Source of the DNA: CAZHWR01 sp964536085 | GTDB taxonomy: Bacteria; Bacillota; Clostridia; Oscillospirales; Ruminococcaceae | Length of the DNA: 34,823 bases | Direction of reading: 5' to 3' | Assembly (NCBI GenBank): GCA_964536085.1 | Contig: CAZHWR010000017.1 | Location: 1 to 34,823, forward strand | Part shown: in pieces, positions 1-8,365 of the stretch | Numbering within the stretch: the stretch's first letter is position 1 | Layout: every line of letters begins with the position of its first letter | Notes under the pieces: generated by a model | Told to the model about the DNA's origin: nothing | Database searches by the model: none | The model's input: the letters and a program-made list of their open reading frames with translations, nothing else | Made by a program: the position numbers and the translations under genes

Positions 1-169
1 TTCAGCTATTAGGTCGAGTTTTACTTTTTGCGCCAAACGGCGGCGCAAAATTCGCTTTGCGAACCGAAAACTCGCGGAATAGCGGTAAATTGGAAATAAG
101 GAAAGCTTTACGCTTTCAGCTATTAGGTCGAGTTTTACTTTTTGCGCCAAACGGCGGCGCAAAATTCGC
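1..169. repeat. 55-bp direct repeat pair with internal hairpins
   Basis: Bases 1-55 and 115-169 are identical by eye, a period of 114 bp. Each copy holds an inverted repeat, TTTTGCGCC at 26-34 facing GGCGCAAAA at 42-50, repeated in copy 2. The spacer between copies has further small hairpins, TTCGC/GCGAA near 51-63 and GAAAGC/GCTTTC at 101-117. The first copy may run beyond the window edge. It lies just upstream of trpC, where trpD would be expected to end. It looks like a dispersed intergenic palindromic repeat rather than a gene; no coding potential is visible. No other copy was seen in the window. Confidence 0.85.
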
Positions 170-233
170 GGCAGAATGTTTGACTGCCGATCTATAATTA
201 ACAGTTGTTTTTGCAGTTAAAAAGGTGGTTGTA

Positions 234-1010
234 ATGATACTTGACGAAATTGCCGCGTCAACGCGCAAGCGTGTAGACGCGCTGAAAGCTAAAAAGGGTG
301 AGGAAATTAAGAAAAAAGCGCTCTCAATGTGCAGCGATACGGGTTTCCCGTTTGAAGCCGCGCTGAAAAGATCCGGGGTTTCGTTTATCTGTGAGGTAAA
401 AAAAGCGTCGCCTTCAAAAGGAATTATCGTCCAGGAGTTTGACTATCTGAAAATAGCCGCAGATTACCAAGCCGCAGGCGCGGACGCGCTTTCCGTTTTG
501 ACCGAGCCGGAATATTTCAAAGGGTCGGACGAAATCCTTTCGGATATAGCCAAAACGGTGGATATTCCGATATTGAGAAAGGATTTTACCATTGACAGCT
601 ATCAGATTTACGAGGCGAAAACTATCGGAGCCTCGGCTGTGCTTTTAATCTGCGCTCTGCTTTCTGCCGATGTGTTGAGCGAATATATCGGAATTGCTCA
701 CAGTCTCGGGCTTTCGGCTCTCGTTGAAGCGCATGATGAAAATGAAGTTTGTTCCGCGCTCGGAGCGGGTGCGAGGATAATCGGGGTAAACAACAGAAAT
801 CTAAAGGATTTTACCGTCGATATCAATAACAGCGTGCGGCTAAGAAAATCTGTGCCGAAAGAGATACTTTATGTATCCGAAAGCGGAATAAAAACGCGGG
901 AGGACATTTCGGCGCTTGAGCAAAACGGAACAAACGCGGTGCTTATCGGCGAAACGCTGATGAGAAGCGCAGATAAAAAATCGGTGCTGGACGGCTTGAG
1001 GGGAGCGTAG
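234..1010 (+). CDS. trpC: Indole-3-glycerol phosphate synthase
   Basis: Converts CdRP to indole-3-glycerol phosphate in cytoplasmic tryptophan synthesis. The 258-residue product has the family's TIM-barrel motifs in order: FICEVKKASPSKG, LRKDFTIDSYQIYEAK, ALVEAHDENEV, IGVNNRNLKDF and SESGI. These carry the catalytic Lys and Glu residues and the phosphate-binding loops. The start is set at the ATG at 234, five bases or so after AAGGTGG; a GTG nine bases upstream falls inside that ribosome binding site and is less likely. trpF follows after 6 nt, so the two are co-transcribed and probably translationally coupled. Length is normal for a monofunctional enzyme. Confidence 0.95.
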   Translation: MILDEIAASTRKRVDALKAKKGEEIKKKALSMCSDTGFPFEAALKRSGVSFICEVKKASPSKGIIVQEFDYLKIAADYQAAGADALSVLTEPEYFKGSDEILSDIAKTVDIPILRKDFTIDSYQIYEAKTIGASAVLLICALLSADVLSEYIGIAHSLGLSALVEAHDENEVCSALGAGARIIGVNNRNLKDFTVDINNSVRLRKSVPKEILYVSESGIKTREDISALEQNGTNAVLIGETLMRSADKKSVLDGLRGA

Positions 1011-1016
1011 ACCGCT

Positions 1017-1613
1017 ATGAGCAGGATTAAAATATGCGGATTGTCAAGAAGCTGCGATATCGATTACGCGAATGAATTGGCGCCTGATTATATCGGCTTT
1101 GTTTTTGCGAAAAGCAAACGGCAGGTGACATTCGACAAGGCATGCGCGCTCAAAGCGAGGCTTGACAAGCGCATAAAGGCGGTCGGCGTGTTTGTAAATT
1201 CGTCCGCCGAAGAGGTCAAGAAAATTGTCGACCGCGAAGTAATCGATATGATACAGCTTCACGGCGATGAAACTGAAGAATTTATCCAAAAGATAAAAGC
1301 ATTGTGCGGGCTGCCCGTCATAAAAGCTGTTGAGGTGAAATCTACCGATGATATTCTTGCTTGGAACAGCTCCTCCGCGGACTTTTTGCTGCTCGACAAC
1401 GGCAAAGGCGGAACCGGCAAATCATTCGACAGGTCGCTTATCTGCAAGACTCAAAAGCCGATTTTTCTGGCGGGCGGCATCGACCCTGATAATATCGGGG
1501 AGGCGCTTAAGTATTCGCCGTATTGTATCGACGTGAGCAGCGGCGCGGAAACAGACGGGGTAAAGGATCCTGAAAAAATCAAAATGCTTGTGAAAAAAGC
1601 GCATTCAATATAA
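1017..1613 (+). CDS. trpF: Phosphoribosylanthranilate isomerase
   Basis: Catalyses the Amadori rearrangement of phosphoribosylanthranilate to CdRP, the step before TrpC. The 198-residue TIM barrel opens with KICGLSR, which holds the catalytic Cys. It carries IQLHGDE in the middle and LLLDNGKGGTGKSFD, which holds the catalytic Asp and the phosphate loop. FLAGGIDPDNI and IDVSSGAE complete the usual C-terminal phosphate-binding motifs. Translation starts at the ATG at 1017, with a purine-rich GAGGGGAG in the end of trpC as the likely ribosome binding site. It sits in the usual trpC-F-B-A order. Confidence 0.95.
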   Translation: MSRIKICGLSRSCDIDYANELAPDYIGFVFAKSKRQVTFDKACALKARLDKRIKAVGVFVNSSAEEVKKIVDREVIDMIQLHGDETEEFIQKIKALCGLPVIKAVEVKSTDDILAWNSSSADFLLLDNGKGGTGKSFDRSLICKTQKPIFLAGGIDPDNIGEALKYSPYCIDVSSGAETDGVKDPEKIKMLVKKAHSI

Positions 1614-1635
1614 CGCCGGAAAGGGATGGATTATT

Positions 1636-2820
1636 ATGGAAAGCGGAAAATACGGTGTTCACGGCGGTCAGTATATACCTGAAACGCTGATGAACGAGAT
1701 AATAAATCTTGAAAAGCAATATGAGTTTTACAAAAACAACAAAGAGTTTAATGACGAATTAAACGAACTTTTAAAAAATTACGCGGGCAGACCGTCGCTT
1801 TTATATTACGCGCAGAAGATGACCGAGGATTTGGGCGGCGCGAAAATTTATTTAAAGCGCGAGGATTTAAACCACACCGGCTCTCACAAGATTAATAATG
1901 TTTTAGGTCAGTGCCTGCTTGCAAAAAAAATGGGCAAAACACGGATTATCGCAGAAACGGGAGCGGGTCAGCACGGCGTTGCGACCGCGACGGCCGCCGC
2001 GCTTTTGGGCATGGAATGTGAGATTTTCATGGGCAAGACCGACACAGACCGTCAGGCGCTGAACGTCTACCGTATGGAGCTGTTGGGCGCGAAGGTACAT
2101 CCTGTTACGACTGGAACAATGACCCTGAAGGACGCTGTTAACGAAGCGTTAAGAGAATGGACAAAGCGCGTTGACGACACACTGTATGTTTTGGGCTCTG
2201 TTATGGGACCGCATCCGTTCCCGATGATCGTAAGAGACTTCCAGAGCGTTATAAGTCGCGAAGCCCGCGAGCAGATACTCGAATATGAGGGCAAGCTGCC
2301 CGATGCAGTAGTTGCGTGCGTCGGCGGCGGGAGCAACGCTATGGGTATGTTTTTTAATTTTATAAACGACGAATCGGTTAAATTAATTGGCTGTGAAGCC
2401 GCCGGCAAGGGCGTTGACACCGAGTTTAACGCCGCCACAATGGCAAACGGAACGCTCGGAGTTTTCCACGGTATGAAGTCGTATTTCTGCCAAGATGAAT
2501 ACGGTCAGATTGCACCTGTCTATTCGATATCCGCGGGGCTCGATTATCCGGGCGTGGGTCCCGAGCATGCGCACCTGCACGACACGGGACGTGCGCAGTA
2601 TGTTCCCGTTACGGACGACGAGGCGGTAGACGCGTTTGAGTACATTGCTCGCACTGAGGGAATAATCTGCGCGATCGAAAGTGCGCATGCGGTTGCCCAT
2701 GTTAAGAAAATCGCGCCGAAGATGAACAAGGATCAAGTTATAATCGTCTGCCTTTCCGGACGCGGCGACAAGGATGTCGCTGCGATTGCAAGATACAGAG
2801 GAGTTGATATAAATGAGTAG
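1636..2820 (+). CDS. trpB: Tryptophan synthase beta subunit
   Basis: PLP enzyme that condenses indole with serine to make tryptophan, working in the TrpA2B2 complex. The 394-residue protein has HTGSHKINN, whose Lys forms the Schiff base with PLP, and GGGSNAMG, which grips the PLP phosphate. It also shows the typical N-terminal YGVHGGQYIPETLM and RPSLLYYA. Length and motifs are those of the standard TrpB1 class rather than TrpB2. The AAGGGATGG before the ATG is a plausible ribosome binding site. The stop codon overlaps the start of trpA. Confidence 0.96.
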   Translation: MESGKYGVHGGQYIPETLMNEIINLEKQYEFYKNNKEFNDELNELLKNYAGRPSLLYYAQKMTEDLGGAKIYLKREDLNHTGSHKINNVLGQCLLAKKMGKTRIIAETGAGQHGVATATAAALLGMECEIFMGKTDTDRQALNVYRMELLGAKVHPVTTGTMTLKDAVNEALREWTKRVDDTLYVLGSVMGPHPFPMIVRDFQSVISREAREQILEYEGKLPDAVVACVGGGSNAMGMFFNFINDESVKLIGCEAAGKGVDTEFNAATMANGTLGVFHGMKSYFCQDEYGQIAPVYSISAGLDYPGVGPEHAHLHDTGRAQYVPVTDDEAVDAFEYIARTEGIICAIESAHAVAHVKKIAPKMNKDQVIIVCLSGRGDKDVAAIARYRGVDINE

Positions 2821-3586
2821 AATACAGGAAGCGTTTGATAACAAAAAAGCATTTATCGGATTTATAACGGCGGGCGATCCGAGCATTGACGCGAGCAAGC
2901 GGTTTGTCTGCGAAATGGCGCGCGCCGGCGCTGATCTGATAGAAATCGGTATACCGTTTTCCGATCCCGTAGCGGAAGGTCCTGTTATACAAAACGCCGA
3001 CCTGCGCGCTTTGCGCGCCGGGACCGACACTGAAAAAGTGTTTGAGCTTGCTCAGTACGCTGTAGAAAACACTGATAAACCGATTGTGTTCATGACATAT
3101 CTTAACCCTGTTTTTAAATACGGCTACGACAGATTTTTTGAAAAATGCCAGAAAATCGGAGTGGGCGGTATTATCATTCCCGATATGCCGTTTGAAGAAA
3201 AGGCGGAGGCTCAGTCGGTTGCCGAAAAATACGGCGTGGATGTTATTTCTCTGATAGCCCCGACCTCTCACGATAGGATAAAATCGATTGCCGCGGACGC
3301 TTCAGGATTTATCTATCTTGTTTCTTCATTGGGCGTTACAGGAGTTAGGAGCAAAATCGAAACGGATATAGAGGGCATGATAAAAAGCATAAAATCAGTC
3401 ACCGATGTTCCGGTAGCGGTTGGCTTCGGGGTCAGCACGCCGGAACAGGCTCAAAATATATCACGGTTTGCCGACGGCGTTATAGTGGGCAGCGCGATAG
3501 TGAGAATTATCGAACAGTACGGAGAAAATGCGGCGGAGCATGTGTATGATTATGTGCACAAAATGAAGAAAGCAATATCAGATTAA
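2813..3586 (+). CDS. trpA: Tryptophan synthase alpha subunit
   Basis: Cleaves indole-3-glycerol phosphate to indole, which is channelled to TrpB. The 257-residue barrel has LIEIGIPFSDPVAEGP, containing the catalytic Glu and Asp, then NPVFKYG, IIPDMPFEE, LIAPTS, YLVSSLGVTG and the phosphate loop VGFGVSTPEQA. Its ATG lies inside the last codons of trpB (8-nt overlap), a classic sign of translational coupling to give equimolar subunits. It is the last trp gene here; a new promoter follows at 3627. No clear intrinsic terminator was seen between the two. Confidence 0.96.
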   Translation: MSRIQEAFDNKKAFIGFITAGDPSIDASKRFVCEMARAGADLIEIGIPFSDPVAEGPVIQNADLRALRAGTDTEKVFELAQYAVENTDKPIVFMTYLNPVFKYGYDRFFEKCQKIGVGGIIIPDMPFEEKAEAQSVAEKYGVDVISLIAPTSHDRIKSIAADASGFIYLVSSLGVTGVRSKIETDIEGMIKSIKSVTDVPVAVGFGVSTPEQAQNISRFADGVIVGSAIVRIIEQYGENAAEHVYDYVHKMKKAISD

Positions 3587-3626
3587 AACATAATTCACAA
3601 ATTTATTGCAAATTTTGCGTTTTTGC

Positions 3627-3655
3627 TTGAAAAAAAGTTATAGTCATTGTAAAAT
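3627..3655 (+). promoter_or_regulatory. SigA-type promoter for the xpt operon
   Basis: TTGAAA (3627-3632) and TAAAAT (3650-3655) are separated by exactly 17 bases, close to the vegetative consensus. The position, about 70 nt before the xpt start, suits a promoter for the purine salvage operon. The leader is too short for a purine riboswitch and I do not see its conserved loops. Confidence 0.65.
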
Positions 3656-3722
3656 GGAAATAAGTTTTAGTAATGTCGTTGTGCTTACATATAAATAAGC
3701 GTTGCGGAGGCTGCACGGAATA

Positions 3723-4304
3723 ATGAAAATGTTACAGGAAAAAATCTGTAAGGAAGGCATTGTAAAAGAAGGAAACGTGCTCAAGGTTGACGCGTTTTTA
3801 AATCACCAGATGGATATTGCCCTTTTTAACGAAATCGGCAAGGAATTCAAACGCTTGTTTTCAGATGTCAGGGTAACCAAGATTCTAACGGTGGAAGCGT
3901 CGGGAATAGGCATTGCATGTATTGCGGCGCAGTATTTCGGCGTTCCGGTAGTTTTTGCAAAAAAGGCGCAGAGCATAAACATAGACGGTGAGGTTTACAG
4001 CGTAAAGATAAAATCCTTTACACACAAAAGAGTGTACGACGTTATATTGTCTAAGAAATTTTTATCCTCCGATGACAGCGTTTTGATTATCGACGATTTT
4101 TTGGCGGTCGGCAACGCGCTTCACGGGCTTTTGGAAATATGCACTCAGGCAAACGCTGACGTTGCGGGTGTGGGAATAGTGATTGAAAAGGGCTTTCAAA
4201 ACGGAGGGGACAAGCTGCGTGAAAGCGGCGTCAATCTTCATTCGCTCGCTATTATCGACGGTATGGACTGCGAAACGGGCGATATAACATTTAGGCGTCA
4301 ATGA
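3723..4304 (+). CDS. xpt: Xanthine phosphoribosyltransferase
   Basis: Salvages xanthine to XMP using PRPP in the cytoplasm. The protein of about 193 residues matches Xpt in layout: N-terminal MLQEKICKEGIV, LKVDAFLNHQMD, TVEASGIGIA, and the PRPP-binding VLIIDDFLAVGNALHGL near residue 125. The start is set at ATG 3723 after GCGGAGG, 12 nt away; ATG 3729 is the alternative, and an upstream in-frame TTG at 3702 lies before the ribosome binding site. A nucleoside/purine uptake system follows 59 nt downstream, which fits a purine salvage operon. Confidence 0.92.
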   Translation: MKMLQEKICKEGIVKEGNVLKVDAFLNHQMDIALFNEIGKEFKRLFSDVRVTKILTVEASGIGIACIAAQYFGVPVVFAKKAQSINIDGEVYSVKIKSFTHKRVYDVILSKKFLSSDDSVLIIDDFLAVGNALHGLLEICTQANADVAGVGIVIEKGFQNGGDKLRESGVNLHSLAIIDGMDCETGDITFRRQ

Positions 4305-4363
4305 GTTCCGAATGAATTAGGGGCATTCCCGTGTTCATAAAAAATTTGTGGAGGTTTTTTGCA

Positions 4364-5548
4364 ATGATCAAAAAAATTCTCAGCGTTTTGGTCGCAGCTG
4401 TTACGGCGACTGTAATGCTCGCTTCCTGCGGAGCGTCCGGCGAACAAAGTGCGAGCGATGCCAATTCAGGCGACTACTCGAGCTTGAAAATCGGTGTGAT
4501 TCATATCGGCGATCCTGCCGACGGCTCAGGATATTCCTACACTCACGATCTGGGTATTCAGGAAATGAAGAAAAATCTTAACCTGAGCGACGACCAGATT
4601 GTTACTAAGCTCAACATTTCTGACGACGACACTACGGCTATCAAAAACGCCATTGAGGACTGTATAGTTCAGGGCTGTAATCTTATATTCGGCACAAGCT
4701 ACGGATATATGGACACTATGAATGAGCTTGCAAGCGAATATCCCGACGTATACTTCTCTCACGGTACGGGTTACCTCAGCAACGACACTAACTTTAACAA
4801 CTATTTCGGAAGAATCTATCAGGCTCGTTATCTTGCGGGTATCGCGGCGGGTCTTAAAACCGAATCTGACAAAATCGGATATGTTTCCGCCTACGGCACC
4901 GAGCTTGCTGAGACCTGTTCTGGCATAAATGCGTTTGCTTTGGGCGTTCAGTCGGTCAATCCCGACGCTGTTGTTTACGTTAAAAAGCTCAGCTCGTGGT
5001 ACGACCCCGGAAACGAGACCGCGTATGCGGAAGCGCTTATAGACATGGGATGCGACGTTATCGGTCAGCACTGCGACACCGCTAATCCCCAGGTAGCCGC
5101 TGAAAAAGCGGGCGTGTTCGGCTGCGGATATAATTCCGACATGACTAAAGACGCTCCCAACGCTCATCTTACCGCTCCTATCTGGCACTGGGGCGTTTAT
5201 TACACCGCCGCTGCAAAAGCGGTAGCCGAAGGCACATGGTCCGAGCTCGGCAACTATTATGCGGGCGTTAAGGAAGGTCTTGTCGATGTTTCCGAGCTTT
5301 CTGCAAACTGCGCAGAGGGGACGCAGGAAAAGATCGATGCGGTCAAAGAACTGTTCAACGAAGGAACTTGGGACGTATTCAGCGGCGTTAAGCTTTCGTT
5401 TAACGACGACAATACGATTGTCAAGACCGACGCTGATTTAGTAAGCAACGAAGGCAAGGTTATTGTTAAAGCGGGAGGAGCCTCCGTTGAAGACAGCGTT
5501 ATTCAGGGCTCGATGAACTACTATGTTGAAAACGTTGAGGAAAAATAA
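4364..5548 (+). CDS. BMP-family nucleoside-binding lipoprotein
   Basis: Solute-binding lipoprotein of a purine-nucleoside ABC importer (BMP/PnrA-like family), held on the outer face of the membrane. The 394-residue product starts MIKKILSVLVAAVTATVML and has the lipobox LASC, so Cys near residue 23 is the lipidation site. The mature part has the BMP signatures KIGVIHIGDPADGSGYSY, NLIFGTSYGYMD, ARYLAGIAAGLKT, KIGYVSAYG and VIGQHCDT. The start is the ATG at 4364, 9 nt after GGAGG; an upstream GTG in frame has no ribosome binding site. The ATPase-permease and permease genes follow. The ligand is inferred from family and from the upstream xpt. Confidence 0.9.
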   Translation: MIKKILSVLVAAVTATVMLASCGASGEQSASDANSGDYSSLKIGVIHIGDPADGSGYSYTHDLGIQEMKKNLNLSDDQIVTKLNISDDDTTAIKNAIEDCIVQGCNLIFGTSYGYMDTMNELASEYPDVYFSHGTGYLSNDTNFNNYFGRIYQARYLAGIAAGLKTESDKIGYVSAYGTELAETCSGINAFALGVQSVNPDAVVYVKKLSSWYDPGNETAYAEALIDMGCDVIGQHCDTANPQVAAEKAGVFGCGYNSDMTKDAPNAHLTAPIWHWGVYYTAAAKAVAEGTWSELGNYYAGVKEGLVDVSELSANCAEGTQEKIDAVKELFNEGTWDVFSGVKLSFNDDNTIVKTDADLVSNEGKVIVKAGGASVEDSVIQGSMNYYVENVEEK

Positions 5549-5570
5549 CATATACTCAATGATAAACGCA

Positions 5571-5596
5571 AGGAGTGTTGATTTATTAACACTCCT
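5571..5596 (+). terminator. Intercistronic hairpin, possible attenuator
   Basis: AGGAGTGTT (5571-5579) pairs perfectly with AACACTCCT (5588-5596) over an 8-nt loop. Only a broken T-rich stretch follows, so termination would be partial. It sits between the binding-protein gene and the membrane components. This is a common place for a hairpin that keeps the binding protein more abundant by attenuation or 3' end protection. The role is inference. Confidence 0.6.
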
Positions 5597-5631
5597 TTGT
5601 GTTATTTAGGATTTTTGTTAAGGTAACGGTG

Positions 5632-8364
5632 ATGTTTATGGCAACAAAAGCGGCGGCAATAGAGCTTTCGGGTATAACAAAAACTTTCGGCTTGGTCACA
5701 GCGAACGACAAGATTGATTTATCGCTTAACCGAGGTGAAATTTTGGCGCTTTTGGGCGAAAACGGAAGCGGTAAAACCACGCTTATGAACATGATATCCG
5801 GAATTTATAAGCCGGATTCCGGCAAAATTCGTGTGAACGGGGAAGAAGTAACGATAAATACCCCCGAGGATTCAAAAAAGCTGGGCATAGGAATGGTGCA
5901 CCAGCATTTCAAATTGGTTGAAAGCTTTTCCGCGGCGGATAATATCTGGCTCGGCGATAATTCATCGGGAGAACTGTTTTTAAAAGAAAGCAGATATGAA
6001 AAAATCAAAAAGATTTGCGCGGATTTCGGCTTTGACATCGACGTTCGCAAAAAGGTTTCCGACATGTCGGTTTCCCAAAAGCAGACAATCGAGATAATCA
6101 AGGTGCTGTATTACGGCGCGGATATTTTGATTTTGGACGAGCCCACTGCGGTTTTGACCGTGCAGGAAACGAGAAAGCTTTTTAACATTCTCCGCAAAAT
6201 GAGCAGCGCGGGATGTTCCATCATAATAATAACTCATAAGCTCAACGAGGTTATGGAAATAAGCGACAGGGTCACCGTTTTAAGAAAGGGGAAAAGCATC
6301 GGGACCGTTAAAACCTCCGAAACCGACGCTCAAAGTCTTACAAATATGATGGTAGGACGATCAGTCGAGCTTTCCATTGAGCGTCCCGAATGCGCCGCCG
6401 GTGAAACACTGCTTAGCGTAAAGGAGCTTACCGTTAAAAATGAAGAGGGCGCTTTGGCGCTCAACGGCGTTTCGTTTGACATACGCGCAGGAGAGATTGT
6501 GGGCGTCGCAGGGGTATCAGGCTGCGGTCAAAAGGAGCTTTGCGAGGCGATTGCGGGTCTTCAGAAAATAGAAAGCGGCAGCATATTTTACAAGGACGAA
6601 AGCATAGGCGACAAAACTCCCGCCGAGATAATAAAGCGCGGTATAAGCATGAGCTTTATCCCGGAGGACAGGCTCGGCATGGGGCTTGCAGCGTCACTGA
6701 GCATAACCGATAATATGATGCTTAAAAGCTACGGTGAATCCCGCGGACCGTTTGTAGATAAGAAAAAGGCGAGAAGTACGGCGCAAAAGGTCATTGAGGA
6801 TTTTCAGGTAGTTACTCCGGGTACTGAAACGCCTGTTCGCAGGCTTTCGGGCGGAAATGTCCAGAAAGTGCTTCTCGGGCGCGAGATAGACGCTCAGCCG
6901 AATGTTATCGTAACGGCGTATCCCGTCAGAGGATTGGATATCAATTCGTCATACACGGTTTATAACACGCTCAATGAGCAGAAAAAACGCGGTGTGGGAA
7001 TCCTGTTTGTCGGTGAAGATCTGGATGTTATGCTCGAACTGTGCGACAGGATAGTCGTTTTGTGTCACGGCGCGGTCACGGGGATCGTCGACGCAAAGCA
7101 GACAAATAAAGAACAGCTAGGTCTGCTGATGACCGACGCCTTGTCGGATCCACAGTCAAAAGAGGCGGACGAGCCTGTAGAAGAGCAGGGTCCCGCCGGA
7201 ATCAGCGCAAAATTTGAAAGAAAAGAAAATGCAAAGCAGTTCAGAAAAAAGAAAGAGCCTTTTTTCCGAATTGCAAAGCGGGCCGATCTGTCCGCGGCTA
7301 AAAGTCTGCTGTATTATGTTGCAGCCGTAGCTGCGGCAATAGTCGCGGGAGGTATACTTGTAGCGGCGATGGGCGCAAATCCCTTTAGCTATTATAAAAC
7401 GGTATTTGTGGGCTGTTTTAATAACTCGATTTATTTTCGCGGGTTTATAAGCATTGCGACTCCGCTTTTGATAACCTCGCTAGGAATTGCGTTTGCGTTT
7501 AAAATGAAGTTTTGGAATATAGGCGCAAACGGGCAGTTTATTGTCGGAGCAATATTCGCGGCGACGGTATCGCTCGCTTTGGACAATTTGCTTCCTCAGT
7601 GGTTAACGCTTTTGCTGATGTTTGCCGCGGGGTCGGTTGCTGCGGGATTGTTCGGGCTTATTCCTGCGGCGTTAAAGGTAAAATTCGGAACGAACGAAAC
7701 CCTTTTAACGCTTATGATGAACTACATAGCGTTTTACGTTTTGAGTTATCTTAAAAACACGATGTTTTTCAGAAAGCTCAGTGCGACGGGAGAAGTGCTG
7801 CGCCCCGATTTTAAGGTGCTTCCGGAAAACGGCTGGATGTACAGCTTTAATTTATTCGGAGCTCAGATAGACATTTCGCTCATTATTGCGCTTATTTTAG
7901 TTGTATGTACGGCGGTTTATTTTAAACGCACCAAGGGCGGATATGAAATCAGCGTTGTGGGCGACAGCCAGAATACTGCGAGATATGCGGGAATGAATGT
8001 AAAAAAAGTCGTTATGAAGACGATGTTTATTTCATCGGCGCTCGTTGGCGCCGCCGGAATGCTTCACGTTTCAGGCTCCGCCACAGGGCATATGCTCAGC
8101 GAGGGGATAACAAGCGATGTGGGCTGGACCGGCATCATCGTCGCATGGCTTGCAAAGCTGAACCCCATAGGAATACTTGTCGGCACTGTGCTTATGGCGA
8201 TTTTGCAAAAAGGTACGGCAGTCGCCGAAAGCTCTTTTAATATATCCTCGGCAACTTCGGACATACTGGAGGGAGTAATACTCTTTACTATACTCGCAGC
8301 TGACTTCTTCATTCGGTATAAGCTTGTTATAGGTAAGAAAAATTCTCAAAAGGAGGCGCGTTAG
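5632..8364 (+). CDS. Fused nucleoside ABC transporter: double ATPase plus permease
   Basis: Energises and forms part of the channel of the nucleoside importer. The roughly 910-residue protein joins two normally separate subunits. Residues 1 to about 500 are a tandem ATPase. NBD1 has Walker A GENGSGKTT near 42-50, a degenerate signature (MSVSQKQTIEI) and Walker B ILILDEPTA. NBD2 has a degenerate Walker A (GVSGCGQKE), a good signature LSGGNVQK and a Walker B region lacking the catalytic Glu (TAYPVRGLD). A charged linker follows, then from about 553 a permease domain with multiple membrane spans (LLYYVAAVAAAIVAGGIL onward). The junction reads through cleanly. ATG 5632 follows AAGG by 8 nt. Confidence 0.93.
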   Translation: MFMATKAAAIELSGITKTFGLVTANDKIDLSLNRGEILALLGENGSGKTTLMNMISGIYKPDSGKIRVNGEEVTINTPEDSKKLGIGMVHQHFKLVESFSAADNIWLGDNSSGELFLKESRYEKIKKICADFGFDIDVRKKVSDMSVSQKQTIEIIKVLYYGADILILDEPTAVLTVQETRKLFNILRKMSSAGCSIIIITHKLNEVMEISDRVTVLRKGKSIGTVKTSETDAQSLTNMMVGRSVELSIERPECAAGETLLSVKELTVKNEEGALALNGVSFDIRAGEIVGVAGVSGCGQKELCEAIAGLQKIESGSIFYKDESIGDKTPAEIIKRGISMSFIPEDRLGMGLAASLSITDNMMLKSYGESRGPFVDKKKARSTAQKVIEDFQVVTPGTETPVRRLSGGNVQKVLLGREIDAQPNVIVTAYPVRGLDINSSYTVYNTLNEQKKRGVGILFVGEDLDVMLELCDRIVVLCHGAVTGIVDAKQTNKEQLGLLMTDALSDPQSKEADEPVEEQGPAGISAKFERKENAKQFRKKKEPFFRIAKRADLSAAKSLLYYVAAVAAAIVAGGILVAAMGANPFSYYKTVFVGCFNNSIYFRGFISIATPLLITSLGIAFAFKMKFWNIGANGQFIVGAIFAATVSLALDNLLPQWLTLLLMFAAGSVAAGLFGLIPAALKVKFGTNETLLTLMMNYIAFYVLSYLKNTMFFRKLSATGEVLRPDFKVLPENGWMYSFNLFGAQIDISLIIALILVVCTAVYFKRTKGGYEISVVGDSQNTARYAGMNVKKVVMKTMFISSALVGAAGMLHVSGSATGHMLSEGITSDVGWTGIIVAWLAKLNPIGILVGTVLMAILQKGTAVAESSFNISSATSDILEGVILFTILAADFFIRYKLVIGKKNSQKEAR

Positions 8365-8365
8365 T

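Noticed and set aside
1044..1289. Opposite-strand open frames over trp, spoIVA, rSAM and other genes
   Set aside because: They mirror the codon pattern of the real genes, lack ribosome binding sites, and have no recognisable domains.
3656..3722. Purine riboswitch expected before xpt
   Set aside because: The leader is about 65 nt and shows none of the conserved purine-aptamer loops.
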